A stretch of 64,000 nucleotides of DNA from Methylopila sp. M107 (lineage in GTDB: Bacteria; Pseudomonadota; Alphaproteobacteria; Rhizobiales; Methylopilaceae). Below are positions 50,462 through 59,343 of the stretch, piece by piece; position 1 is the stretch's first letter; the number at the start of each line of letters is the position of its first letter. The stretch is taken from NCBI RefSeq assembly GCF_000384475.1, contig NZ_ARWB01000001.1:3996501-4060500 (forward strand), written 5' to 3'. The notes beneath the pieces are model-generated. The model worked only from the letters and a program-made list of their open reading frames with translations. It was not told the DNA's origin and ran no database searches. The position numbers and the translations under genes were made by a program.

Positions 50462-52192
50462 TTACGCGGGCTCGCGCGTCGTGGGCGACTTGCTCCGTGC
50501 GGGCGTTTTCGCCGAGGGCTTGCCCGACTTGGCGGCGGCGGGCGCATCGGCCGCCGTCGGCTTGGCGTCGACAGGCTTTTCGTCCGCGGGCTTGGCCTCG
50601 CCAGCTTTCTCGTCGCCGGACTTGGCGTCGCTGGATTTCGCGTCGAGATCCGTCGCGGGCGCCGCGGCGGGGTCGACGTCGGGCGCGGGCTCTGGGACCG
50701 CGGCGGGCTTCGCCTTGGCGGCGGCCTTCGGTTCCGAGGACGCCTCGGTCGGCGTCGCCGCTGCGGCGTCGTCGCCCGACACGAGCGGGGCGATCGGCTC
50801 GACCGCGTCGCCCGAGGCGACGCCTTCGCTCTCGGCCGGGCGGCTCGCGGGGGCGGGCGTGGTCTTCGCGGCCGCGCGCGGCTCGTTCGACATGATGAAG
50901 TCGTGGATGCGCGGCGCGATCTGCGAGCGGTAGCGCGAGCCGTTGAACACGCCGTAATGGCCGACGCGCTCCTGCAGGTAGTGGACCTTCTTCTCCGCCG
51001 GCAGGTTCGAGCACAGCGTGTGGGCCGCGGCCGTCTGGCCGACGCCCGAAATGTCGTCCTTCTCGCCCTCGACGGTCATCAGCGCGCAACGGGTGATCTT
51101 GGAGCAGTCGACCGGCTTGCCCCGATGGGTCATCTCGCCCTTCGGCAGCGCGTGCCTGACGAACACCGTCTCGACGGTCTGCAGGTAGAACTCGGCCGTC
51201 AGGTCCATGACCGCGAGATATTCGTCGTAGAACTCGCGGTGCTTTTCGGCGCTGTCGCCGTCGCCGTCGACCAGCTGGTTGAAGAAGTCGTAATGCGCCG
51301 AGAGGTGGCGATCGAGATTCATGCTCACGAAGCCGGTGAGCTGCAGGAAGCCCGGATAGACCTGTCGCATGACGCCCGGATGCGGCCAGGGCACGACCGT
51401 GATGACGTTGCGCTGGAACCAGGCCGTGCCGTGCTCGATCGCGACCTCGTTCACGGCCGTCGGATTGGCGCGGGTGTCGATCGGTCCGCCCATGAGCGTC
51501 ATGGAGCGCGGGATGTAGGGGTCGTCCTCCGCCTCCATCCGCGCGACCGCGGCCAGCACCGGCACCGCCGGCTGGCACACCGCCATCACGTGGACCTCGC
51601 CCTTCAGGAACCGGAAGATCGAGATCAGATAGTCGATGTAGTCGTCGAGATCGAAGGCGCCTTCGGTCAGCGGCACCAGCCGTGCGTCGGTCCAGTCGGT
51701 GACGTAGACGTCGTGGTCCGGCAGCATCGCCTCGACGGTGCCGCGCAGCAGCGTCGCATAGTGGCCGGACATCGGCGCGACGATCAGCAGCTTCGGCTGC
51801 TTGCGGGCGCGCTCGCCCGCGCCGCGCTCGAAATGAATGAGGTCGCAGAACGGACGGCTCCAGACCACCTTTTCGGAAACCGGAACGCGCTCGCCGCGCA
51901 CCGAGGTGGTGGCGATGCCGAATTCCGGCTTGCCGTAGCGGCGGGTCGCGCGCTCGAACACCTCGCACATCGCGCCGATCTTGCGGCCCCATTCGGTGTG
52001 GGACGCAGGATTGACCGGGTTCTTGAAATAGAGCCGGCCGGCGTCCGCGAAGGCGCGGGCGGGTCCGAGCGAGGCCTGGGTGGCCTCGAACATCCAGTAG
52101 AGCGGCATGGAGGTCGCGGAGCCGCCCCATTCCGTCTGGACCGGCGTGCCGCCGAATTCTCCGATGCCGCTCCGCTTCTTGTCGCGCGTCAT
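50462..52192 (-). CDS. phaZ: Intracellular polyhydroxyalkanoate depolymerase with long low-complexity tail
   Basis: A 576-residue PhaZ that breaks down stored PHB granules. The catalytic domain (1-about 436) has the cysteine nucleophile in MAVCQPAVP (Cys206), the family stretches LLIVAPMSGHYATLLRGTV and DHDVYVTDWTDARLVPL, and the histidine in GHYGVFNGSR (His412). Residues 437-576 form an Ala/Pro/Lys/Asp-rich tail of about 140 residues not found in the usual 400-430-residue enzyme; it may bind granules or DNA, which is a guess. No signal peptide. Divergent from regB. Confidence 0.93.
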   Translation of the reverse strand: MTRDKKRSGIGEFGGTPVQTEWGGSATSMPLYWMFEATQASLGPARAFADAGRLYFKNPVNPASHTEWGRKIGAMCEVFERATRRYGKPEFGIATTSVRGERVPVSEKVVWSRPFCDLIHFERGAGERARKQPKLLIVAPMSGHYATLLRGTVEAMLPDHDVYVTDWTDARLVPLTEGAFDLDDYIDYLISIFRFLKGEVHVMAVCQPAVPVLAAVARMEAEDDPYIPRSMTLMGGPIDTRANPTAVNEVAIEHGTAWFQRNVITVVPWPHPGVMRQVYPGFLQLTGFVSMNLDRHLSAHYDFFNQLVDGDGDSAEKHREFYDEYLAVMDLTAEFYLQTVETVFVRHALPKGEMTHRGKPVDCSKITRCALMTVEGEKDDISGVGQTAAAHTLCSNLPAEKKVHYLQERVGHYGVFNGSRYRSQIAPRIHDFIMSNEPRAAAKTTPAPASRPAESEGVASGDAVEPIAPLVSGDDAAAATPTEASSEPKAAAKAKPAAVPEPAPDVDPAAAPATDLDAKSSDAKSGDEKAGEAKPADEKPVDAKPTAADAPAAAKSGKPSAKTPARSKSPTTREPA

Positions 52193-52345
52193 ACGCTGCG
52201 CCTCAGTGTTTTGTTGCGTTGCAGAAATCGCCGCGACGTTCGACCGGAAGGCGGCGCCGCGTCAATGGGTCCTTGGTCGCGCGCGCCGAAGGTCGGGGCT
52301 GGCGTCCCACTGCGCAACGCGCGGCAGGTCCTATAAGCTCCGCCC

Positions 52346-53674
52346 ATGGCACTCGATCTCACCAAGGCGTCCGATCAGCTCCGGGCGCGCCGCGACCTCA
52401 GGCTCGACACGCTGATCAAGCTGCGCTGGCTCGCCGTGGCGGGACAGGCGGTCGCCCTGATCGGCGTCCGCGTCGTCCTCGGCTTCCCGCTTCCGCTCGT
52501 TCAGGCGCTCCTCGTCATCGCGCTGTCGGCGGCGCTGAACGTCGCGCTGCGCTTCATGTATCCCGTCAGCCATCGCATGTCGGGCGCGGCCGCGGGCTCG
52601 CTTCTCGCCTATGACGTGCTGCAACTCGCGGCCCTGCTGTTCCTGACGGGCGGGCTCGAAAACCCGTTCGCGGTCCTGTTCCTCGCGCCCGTGATGATTT
52701 CGGCGACGGCTCTGCCGCCGAAGATCACCCTGCTGCTCGGCGCGCTGGTCGCGGCCTGCGCGAGCGGCCTCGCGCTCTATCGTTATCCGCTGCCATGGCC
52801 GACGGGCGGCGCCTTCGAACTTCCGCTGCTTTATGTCGGCGGCATCTGGTGCGCGCTGATGCTCGCGCTCGGCTTCATCGGCGTCTACGCCTGGCGGGTT
52901 TCGGAGGAAGGCCGCGAGATCGCCCAGGCGCTCGCCGCGACGGAACTCGTACTTGCGCGCGAGCAGCATCTGTCGGCGCTGGACGGGCTGGCCGCCGCCG
53001 CCGCCCACGAACTCGGCACGCCGCTTGCGACGATCGCGCTCGTCTCCAAGGAGCTCGAGCGCGCGCTGGTCCCGGGACCCCATGACGAGGACATGGTGCT
53101 GTTGCGCGAGCAGGTGGCGCGCTGCCGCGACATCCTGAAGAAGCTGACCTCGCTCGACGAGCAGGGCGCGCCGTTCGACAGCATGGCGGTCAGCCATCTG
53201 GTCGAGGAGATCGCCGAGCCGCATCGCAATTTCGGCGTCGAGATCGACGTGAAGGGCGCCGGCGCCGGCGCCGAGCCGCGCTGCCTGCGCAATGCGAGCG
53301 TGCTCTACGGCCTCGGCAACATCGTCGAGAACGCGGTGGATTTCGCAGCCTCCCGCGTCGAGGTCGAGGCGCATTGGGACGCCGACCGGATCGAGATCGA
53401 GATTCGCGACGACGGGCCGGGATTTTCGCCCGACATCATGTGGCGGCTCGGCGAACCCTACGTCTCGAGCCGCACCCCCGGCCGCGAGCAGGTCAGCGAA
53501 GGCGGCGGGCTCGGCCTCGGTTTCTTCATCGCCAAGACGCTGCTCGAGCGGTCGGGCGCGCGGGTGGCGCTCGCCAACCGCCTGTCGCCCGAGACCGGCG
53601 CCCGCGTCCGCATCGTTTGGGCGAGGGCGCGGTTCGACGCACCGGCGCAAACGGCCGAAGGCGGAGCCGCCTGA
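52346..53674 (+). CDS. regB: RegB/ActS/PrrB-family redox sensor kinase
   Basis: A 442-residue membrane histidine kinase. Six hydrophobic helices in residues about 25-182, with the quinone-binding motif GGLENPF at 102-108. The H-box [13 protein letters not shown] has phosphorylated His221; the redox-active cysteine of the family is Cys260 ([10 protein letters not shown]). ATPase motifs: [10 protein letters not shown] (N), DDGPGF (G1) and [15 protein letters not shown] (G2). It would control respiration and fixation genes through RegA/ActR, but that regulator gene is not adjacent: rpsT follows. Confidence 0.93.
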   Translation: MALDLTKASDQLRARRDLRLDTLIKLRWLAVAGQAVALIGVRVVLGFPLPLVQALLVIALSAALNVALRFMYPVSHRMSGAAAGSLLAYDVLQLAALLFLTGGLENPFAVLFLAPVMISATALPPKITLLLGALVAACASGLALYRYPLPWPTGGAFELPLLYVGGIWCALMLALGFIGVYAWRVSEEGREIAQALAATELVLAREQHLSALDGLAAAAAHELGTPLATIALVSKELERALVPGPHDEDMVLLREQVARCRDILKKLTSLDEQGAPFDSMAVSHLVEEIAEPHRNFGVEIDVKGAGAGAEPRCLRNASVLYGLGNIVENAVDFAASRVEVEAHWDADRIEIEIRDDGPGFSPDIMWRLGEPYVSSRTPGREQVSEGGGLGLGFFIAKTLLERSGARVALANRLSPETGARVRIVWARARFDAPAQTAEGGAA

Positions 53675-53841
53675 CCAGCCGCTGCGAAACCATTGACGCT
53701 GGGCCGCGCTGTTGTTACGAGACGCGCAATCCGCGGCGGGCTCGATGTCCGCCGCTTTCCGTTTCGCGCGCGCCCGACTTCCATCGGCCGGGCCCGTCGG
53801 CCTCAAGCGCCGGCGCAGGACATTTGAGGACTGACACCGTC

Positions 53842-54108
53842 ATGGCCAATACGCCGTCGGCCAAGAAGGCCGCTCGCAAGATCATCCGCCGCACCGAGGT
53901 CAACGGCGCCCGCCGCAGCCGGGTCCGCACCTTCCTCCGCAAGGTCGAGGAAGCGCTCGCCTCCGGCAAGGCCGACGACGCCAAGACCGCGCTGCTCGCG
54001 GCCGAGCCCGAGATCATGCGCGCCTCCCAGAAGGGCGTGCTGCACAAGAACACGGCCTCCCGCAAGGTTTCGCGCCTCGCCGCCCGCGTGAAGGCCCTGA
54101 GCGCCTGA
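53842..54108 (+). CDS. rpsT: 30S ribosomal protein S20
   Basis: An 88-residue S20: [20 protein letters not shown] then [19 protein letters not shown], and the conserved [19 protein letters not shown]. rpsT upstream of dnaA is a recurrent alphaproteobacterial arrangement. Followed by a terminator. Confidence 0.97.
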   Translation: MANTPSAKKAARKIIRRTEVNGARRSRVRTFLRKVEEALASGKADDAKTALLAAEPEIMRASQKGVLHKNTASRKVSRLAARVKALSA

Positions 54109-54131
54109 TTTCAACAGTTCTATGACGTGTG

Positions 54132-54164
54132 AAAGCCCGGCCAAGCGCCGGGCTTTTGCGTTTG
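54132..54164 (+). terminator. Rho-independent terminator of rpsT
   Basis: Stem AAAGCCCGG / CCGGGCTTT around CCAAGCG, followed by TGCGTTTG; 24 bases after the rpsT stop. Confidence 0.85.
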
Positions 54165-54791
54165 TGACGCGGCCGCGACAGCGCGATTCATGTTATCGCT
54201 TACGCAGAATCCCGCTTGACTCGGAAAAGCTGCGGTCTGGCAACCCATGCGAGTCCCACGCGAGTCTGGGCGCCTGGAGCGCTCACAAAAAATCAATGCA
54301 GCGCAAGGGGTTACGGGCAGGTCTGCTGGGCGGACCCAGAATCTGGCTGTCACCGCAGCGTCACGACCTTCGCGGTGGACGAGTCCCGAAAAAGAATCAT
54401 GTGGGCTGGGTGTCGATCGATCAGCAATGGATTTTGCTGGCTATAGAGGGCGTTCGCCCGATGCGGGGGGCAGGCCTGGATACCGGCGGCGGAGCCCGCA
54501 AGTGATTCGCGGCCGGGGAGCCATTGCATGCCTGGAATGGACCGGTGTATCTTCCAGTGCATGGACGGATTTGAACTAAATCTTAAGCAACGAGCGTTCT
54601 CGACTATCTGTCCAGAAATATAAACAAGATAACATCTTTGATCTGAAAGTTCCTTGGGCGAGGATCTTTCAGTCAAGGACGCGATTGACGAGCGGGACGC
54701 CGCTGAATGCTCCTCGGTCTCGAGGGCTGGCGGATTTCATGAGAGTTTATCTGGTGGGGCGCCGAGCCATTGGTTCGGCGAAGGCGGACTG
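54165..54791. promoter_or_regulatory. Control region of rhodanese-dnaA with a cluster of GANTC sites
   Basis: About 630 bases with no gene. Nine GANTC (CcrM) sites lie at 54185, 54207, 54218, 54251, 54262, 54339, 54381, 54394 and 54504. Then comes an AT-rich stretch (54570-54660) and an inverted repeat CTGAAAG (54643-54649) / CTTTCAG (54666-54672). I see no strong DnaA box (TTATCCACA), so an origin here is not supported. It most likely controls dnaA expression. Confidence 0.65.
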
Positions 54792-55235
54792 ATGTCTTCA
54801 TCGAACAGACCATATGCCGGCGACGTGACGCCCGAGGACGCCTGGGCGGCTCTCGGCGCCGACGGCGCCTCCGCGTTGGTCGACGTGCGCACCGTCGCCG
54901 AATGGTCGTTTGTCGGCGTCGCGGACCTCGGCTCGCTCGGCAAGAGCCCGCTGTTCCAGGAATGGCAGAGCTATCCGACCATGCAGGTCGACGGCGGTTT
55001 CGCGGACCGCGTGGCGGAAGCGCTCGCGGCGGGCGGCGTGACGCCCGAGACGCCGGTGTTCTTCCTGTGCCGCAGCGGCGCCCGCAGCCAGGCGGCGGCG
55101 GCGGCGCTGACGGGCCGCGGCTTCTCGCAGTGCTTCAACATTCTGGGCGGCTTCGAGGGACCCCTCGACGGCGCGCGGCATCGGGGCGGAACGTCCGGCT
55201 GGAAAGCCGACGGCCTGCCCTGGATGCAGTCATGA
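54792..55235 (+). CDS. Rhodanese-like protein overlapping dnaA
   Basis: A 147-residue single-domain rhodanese. The active-site cysteine is in [15 protein letters not shown], and [11 protein letters not shown] near the start and [11 protein letters not shown] near the end are family features. Start ATG at 54792. The stop overlaps the assigned dnaA start by 4 bases (ATGA), so the two are translationally coupled. Role (sulfur transfer or phosphatase-like) cannot be told. Confidence 0.88.
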   Translation: MSSSNRPYAGDVTPEDAWAALGADGASALVDVRTVAEWSFVGVADLGSLGKSPLFQEWQSYPTMQVDGGFADRVAEALAAGGVTPETPVFFLCRSGARSQAAAAALTGRGFSQCFNILGGFEGPLDGARHRGGTSGWKADGLPWMQS

Positions 55236-56761
55236 ACCCGGCGGCCATCGCCAAAACTCATCTGCCGGAACCGCCGGTCGTTCGGAGAGCATCGATGTTG
55301 TCTGCGCAGTCCACGGCATTCGCGAGGAGTTCGATCGTGAACGACACGCCGTCATCCGGGATCGACGGCGCTTGGCGGCTCGTTTCCAAGCGTCTGCGCG
55401 CCGAGTTCGGCGAGGACGTGTTCGTCAGCTGGTTCCAGGGCCTGGCGCTCGAGCGCGTCGACTCCGGCGTCGCCCACCTCTCGGTGCCGACCCGGTTCCT
55501 CAAGACCTGGATCCAGACGCATTACGCCGAGCGCATCGCGGCCCTGTTCGCCGACGAAGCGGCCGACGTGCAGCGCGTGTCGATCGGCGTGCGGACGGCG
55601 GCCGCGAAGATCGCGGCCCACAGCCGCGACGTCGTGGTCGCGCCGGCCCCGGTCGAGAAGACCGAACAGCGCTTTACGCCGCAGCTCGCGACCGTCCAGC
55701 GGCTCGAGCCGAACCGCCTGAGCGGCTCGCCGCTCGACCGCCGCCTGACCTTCGAGACGTTCCTGGTCGGCCGCTCGAACGCGCTCGCCTTCGCGGCCGC
55801 GCGCCAGATCGCCGACGCCAAGGCCGGCGACCCGGTCCAGTTCAACCCGCTCGTCATCCACGCAGCCGTCGGCCTCGGCAAGACGCATCTGCTGCAGGCG
55901 ACCGCCCATGCGGTCGAGGCTGCCGGACGGCGCGTGCTCTACCTCACGGCCGAGCGCTTCATGTTCGACTTCGTCGCGGCCCTGAAGGCCCAGACGGCGC
56001 TCGCCTTCAAGGACAAGCTGCGCGCGATCGACCTCCTGGTGATCGACGACCTGCAATTCCTGCAGGGCAAGACCGTGCAGCAGGAGTTCGGCCATACGCT
56101 GAACGCGCTGCTCGACGGCGGCCAGCAGGTGCTGATCGCCGGCGACCGTCCGCCGTCCGAACTCGAGGGCGTCGACGAGCGGCTGCGCTCGCGGCTCGCG
56201 GGCGGGCTGACGCTTGAGCTCGGCGCGCTCGACGAGGAGCTGCGCGCCCGGATCCTCGGCGTACGGATCGCGGCGGCGGCCGCGGCCCACCCCAAATTCG
56301 CGGTGCCCGACGAGGTCGTGGCCTATACGGCGCGCCTCATCACGGCGAACGGGCGCGACCTCGACGGCGCGGTCAACCGCCTGCTCGCGCACAACACGCT
56401 GACCGGCTCAGCCATAACGATCGAGATGGCGGAGACCGCTTTGCGCGACCTCGTCCGCCAGGTCGAGCCGAAGCGCGTCAAGATCGAGGACATCCAGCGC
56501 ATCGTCGCCAAGCACTATCAGGTGAGCCGCGCGGACGTCTTGTCCTCGCGCCGCACCCAGAACGTGGTCCGGCCGCGTCAGGTCGCGATGTATCTGTCGA
56601 AGCAGCTGACCTTGCGCTCGCTCCCCGAGATCGGCCGCCGCTTCGGCGGGCGCGACCACACCACCGTGCTGCATGCGGTGCGCAAGATCGACCAGCTGGT
56701 GAAGACCGACCAGGCGCTGCTCGACGAGGTCGAACTGCTGAAGCGCATGCTGCTCGATTGA
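55232..56761 (+). CDS. dnaA: Chromosomal replication initiator DnaA
   Basis: A 509-residue initiator. N-terminal domain I from about residue 40 ([20 protein letters not shown]); AAA+ domain with [19 protein letters not shown] (Walker A), [13 protein letters not shown] (Walker B) and [13 protein letters not shown] (sensor/arginine finger region); C-terminal DnaA-box helix-turn-helix REIGRRF-like [19 protein letters not shown]. The start at 55232 overlaps the rhodanese stop; ATG 55295 is an alternative that would still include domain I. The Walker A preceding residue Ala replaces the commoner Gly. Confidence 0.95.
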   Translation: MNPAAIAKTHLPEPPVVRRASMLSAQSTAFARSSIVNDTPSSGIDGAWRLVSKRLRAEFGEDVFVSWFQGLALERVDSGVAHLSVPTRFLKTWIQTHYAERIAALFADEAADVQRVSIGVRTAAAKIAAHSRDVVVAPAPVEKTEQRFTPQLATVQRLEPNRLSGSPLDRRLTFETFLVGRSNALAFAAARQIADAKAGDPVQFNPLVIHAAVGLGKTHLLQATAHAVEAAGRRVLYLTAERFMFDFVAALKAQTALAFKDKLRAIDLLVIDDLQFLQGKTVQQEFGHTLNALLDGGQQVLIAGDRPPSELEGVDERLRSRLAGGLTLELGALDEELRARILGVRIAAAAAAHPKFAVPDEVVAYTARLITANGRDLDGAVNRLLAHNTLTGSAITIEMAETALRDLVRQVEPKRVKIEDIQRIVAKHYQVSRADVLSSRRTQNVVRPRQVAMYLSKQLTLRSLPEIGRRFGGRDHTTVLHAVRKIDQLVKTDQALLDEVELLKRMLLD

Positions 56762-56765
56762 TCTT

Positions 56766-56892
56766 TCTTGTCCCGGCCGAAGAGCCGGGATCCGGACGCG
56801 CCGACGAGACCCGGATAATGCGGGATGGACCGTCGATGGATTGTTTTCGAAGGCTGACGCGTCTGGGTCCCGGATCAAGTCCGGGACAAGGG
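56766..56892. repeat. Palindromic repeat (R4) after dnaA
   Basis: Arms CTTGTCCCGGCC and GGTCCCGGATCAAGTCCG then GGGACAAGGG, about 127 bases, filling the dnaA-mscS gap. With its inverted arms it may act as a bidirectional terminator between these convergent genes. Confidence 0.7.
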
Positions 56893-56897
56893 CTCCC

Positions 56898-57692
56898 TCA
56901 TTCCGCCGGCTGCAGGGCGGCTTCCGTCCGGCGCGGGCGTTCGGCGGCGTAGCGGCCGAGCTCGAACTTGAGGGCGTCGATCTTCGGCGCCGGGGCCCAG
57001 GCCCTGACGGAGAGCTCCACCCCGCCGTCGGCATAGGACGCGGCGCGCACGTCCGGCGCAGGGTCGCTGAGCGCGTTCGGGTTGCGGTCGAGGAATTCAC
57101 GGACCTGCCGCGCGACGGCGTCCGGATCCTCGCCCTGCGCGGCCGTCACGGTCGTCTCCATGCGGCGGGTCGGATAGGCCGAGTAGTTGATCAGCGCCTG
57201 GCCCCAGACGGACGCGTTCGGGATCAGGATCTGGACATTGTCGCCGCCCGCGAGCTCGGTGACGAAGAAATTCAAGTCCTTCACCACGCCGTTTTTGCCC
57301 CCGACCTCGATCTGGTCGCCGATCCGGAACGGCCGGAACAGCAGCAGCATCACCCCGGCCGCCATGTTGGAGAGCGTGCCCTGCAGCGCGAGGCCGATCG
57401 CGAGGGAAGCTGCGCCCAGCACCGCGATCAGGCTCGTCGCCTGCACGCCGATCAGCTGCAGGATCGCCACCACGGTGACGGCGAGAAGGCCGTATTTGGT
57501 GAGGCTCGCAAGGAAGCTCGCGACCGTCAGATCCATACGCTTCGAGGCCATCAGCCCGCGGCTCACCGCGCGTTCCGCGACGCCCGCGAGCCAGAAGCCC
57601 GCGACCGCGAGCAGCAGCGCGCCGACGAGGTTCATGCCGTAGACCACGACGAGATTGGTCAGGAAGGTGAAGTCGACGGGAACCTGGGGCAT
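56898..57692 (-). CDS. MscS-family mechanosensitive channel
   Basis: A 264-residue small-conductance mechanosensitive channel protein. Three N-terminal helices; the pore-lining helix and following segment, AVLGAASLAIGLALQGTLSN and MAAGVMLLLFRPFRIGDQIE, are the family signature; VVKDLNFFVTELAGGDNVQI lies in the beta domain. AAGGAG ribosome site before the ATG at 57692. It points leftward, convergent with dnaA, and separates dnaA from dnaN. Confidence 0.92.
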   Translation of the reverse strand: MPQVPVDFTFLTNLVVVYGMNLVGALLLAVAGFWLAGVAERAVSRGLMASKRMDLTVASFLASLTKYGLLAVTVVAILQLIGVQATSLIAVLGAASLAIGLALQGTLSNMAAGVMLLLFRPFRIGDQIEVGGKNGVVKDLNFFVTELAGGDNVQILIPNASVWGQALINYSAYPTRRMETTVTAAQGEDPDAVARQVREFLDRNPNALSDPAPDVRAASYADGGVELSVRAWAPAPKIDALKFELGRYAAERPRRTEAALQPAE

Positions 57693-58004
57693 GGGGCGAA
57701 ATCTCCTTGCGCAATGGGGCGCGCCGCGAGGGGGCGCGCTGGCCGGCCGGTGCTTGGGGCGATCCCTTCCAGTTAGGCCGGCCGCGCGGGTTTGAAAGGG
57801 CTTTGGGCCGGGTTCCGGCGGAAGCCGTTGATATGTCGCCCTTCGCCGAAGCGCCGACGGCGCTCCGCTTGAAACGGCGGAGCCCGTGGGGCAATGTCCG
57901 CAGTCCCTGAGCGGGACCCTCCCGCGACAAGAAGCCTTGAGGCCGAACGGCGTGAGCGCGCCGCGCGGCCAAAAACAGCGCCCCACCGACGGAGCGGGAC
58001 GAAA
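57693..58004. other. Divergent gap between mscS and dnaN
   Basis: About 310 bases. It holds the mscS ribosome site and should hold the dnaN promoter. I recognise no further feature. Confidence 0.4.
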
Positions 58005-59123
58005 ATGCGAGCGACCCTCGAGCGAGCGGCCCTGTTGAAGGCACTCGCCCATGTCCACCGCGTCGTGGAACGCCGGAACACCATTCCGATCCTCGCCAAC
58101 GTGCTGCTCAGGGCGGCCGATGGCGGGCTGAAGCTGCAGGCGACCGACCTTGACCTTGAAATGGTGGAGACGGTCCCGGCCGATATCGGCCAGGCCGGCG
58201 CGACCACGGTGCCGGCCCACACGCTCTACGACATCGTCCGCAAGCTGCCCGACGGCTCCCAGGTCGCGATCGAGACGGCGGGCGACCGCGGCCAGCTGAC
58301 CATCCGGGCCGGCCGCTCGCGCTTCACGCTGCAGACGCTGCCCGACAGCGATTTCCCGGACCTTGCGGCCGGCGAGCTGCCCGTCAGCTTCAAGGTCGGC
58401 GCGGCCGATCTCCGGCGGCTGATCGACAAGACCCAGTTCGCGATCTCGAACGAGGAGACGCGCTACTATCTGAACGGCATCTATCTCCACGTGGCGGAGA
58501 CCGCGGGGGTTTCGGTGCTGCGGGCGGTCGCGACCGACGGCCACCGGCTGGCGCGCTTCGAGCTCGCGGCCCCGGCCGGCGCCAAGGGCATGCCGGGCGT
58601 GATCGTGCCCCGCAAGACGGTGGCGGAGATCCAGCGGCTGATGGAGGCCCCGGAAGGCGAGGTCGAGGTCGAGCTGTCCGCGACCAAGATCCGGATCTCG
58701 TTCGGCCAGGCGGTGCTGACCTCAAAACTGATCGACGGCACGTTCCCGGACTACAACCGCGTCATCCCGACCGGCAACGACAAGCGCCTTACCGTCGACC
58801 GCGCCGAGTTCGCGAGCGCCGTGGACCGCGTCTCGACGATCTCGTCGGAGCGGGGCAGGGCGGTGAAGCTGTCGCTCGCCGACCGCCGGCTTGTGCTGAC
58901 GGTGACCAATCCGGACAGCGGCAACGCCACCGAGGAGATCGAGGTCGACTACGATTCCGATCCGCTCGATATCGGCTTCAACTCCCGCTACCTGCTCGAC
59001 ATCGCGGGCCAGCTCGAGGGCGACACGGCGCTGATCCGGCTCGCCGACCCGGGCTCCCCGACGCTCGTCCAGGACCGCGACGACGCGCCGGCGCTCTACG
59101 TGCTGATGCCGATGCGGGTGTGA
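58005..59123 (+). CDS. dnaN: DNA polymerase III beta sliding clamp
   Basis: A 372-residue clamp. Family features: MRATLERAALLKALAHVHRV at the start, RRNTIPILANVLLRA, FALQTLPDSDFPDL-like region (TLQTLPDSDFPDL), VATDGHRLA and the C-terminal PALYVLMPMRV that forms the partner pocket. Start ATG at 58005 gives the standard N-terminus. Followed by recF after an R2 repeat. Confidence 0.97.
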   Translation: MRATLERAALLKALAHVHRVVERRNTIPILANVLLRAADGGLKLQATDLDLEMVETVPADIGQAGATTVPAHTLYDIVRKLPDGSQVAIETAGDRGQLTIRAGRSRFTLQTLPDSDFPDLAAGELPVSFKVGAADLRRLIDKTQFAISNEETRYYLNGIYLHVAETAGVSVLRAVATDGHRLARFELAAPAGAKGMPGVIVPRKTVAEIQRLMEAPEGEVEVELSATKIRISFGQAVLTSKLIDGTFPDYNRVIPTGNDKRLTVDRAEFASAVDRVSTISSERGRAVKLSLADRRLVLTVTNPDSGNATEEIEVDYDSDPLDIGFNSRYLLDIAGQLEGDTALIRLADPGSPTLVQDRDDAPALYVLMPMRV

Positions 59124-59188
59124 GGACGGACTGTTTACCGACGCTGAAGCGAGACCCGACGATTTCCATCCTGACCGCGAGGCTCCCG

Positions 59189-59330
59189 TCCCCTTCTCCC
59201 CTTGTGGGAGAAGGTAAGGATGAGGGGGCCGCTTCAGGATTTGGCGCTGAGCTTCATCCTGAGGCGGACCCCTCATCCGACCTCCGCTTCGCTCCGGCCA
59301 CCTTCTCCCACAAGGGGAGAAGGGTAGAGC
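59189..59330. repeat. Palindromic intergenic repeat, family R2
   Basis: Arms CCTTCTCCCCTTGTGGGAGAAGG and CCTTCTCCCACAAGGGGAGAAGG flank CGCTTCAGGATTTGGCG and CCTCATCCGACCTCCGC, as in the copy at 31998-32155. Confidence 0.83.
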
Positions 59331-59343
59331 GGCCGCGCCCGCG

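Noticed and set aside
54165-54791. Chromosomal origin upstream of dnaA
   Set aside because: AT-rich DNA and GANTC sites are present, but I found no convincing TTATCCACA-type DnaA boxes; in related bacteria the origin is often away from dnaA.
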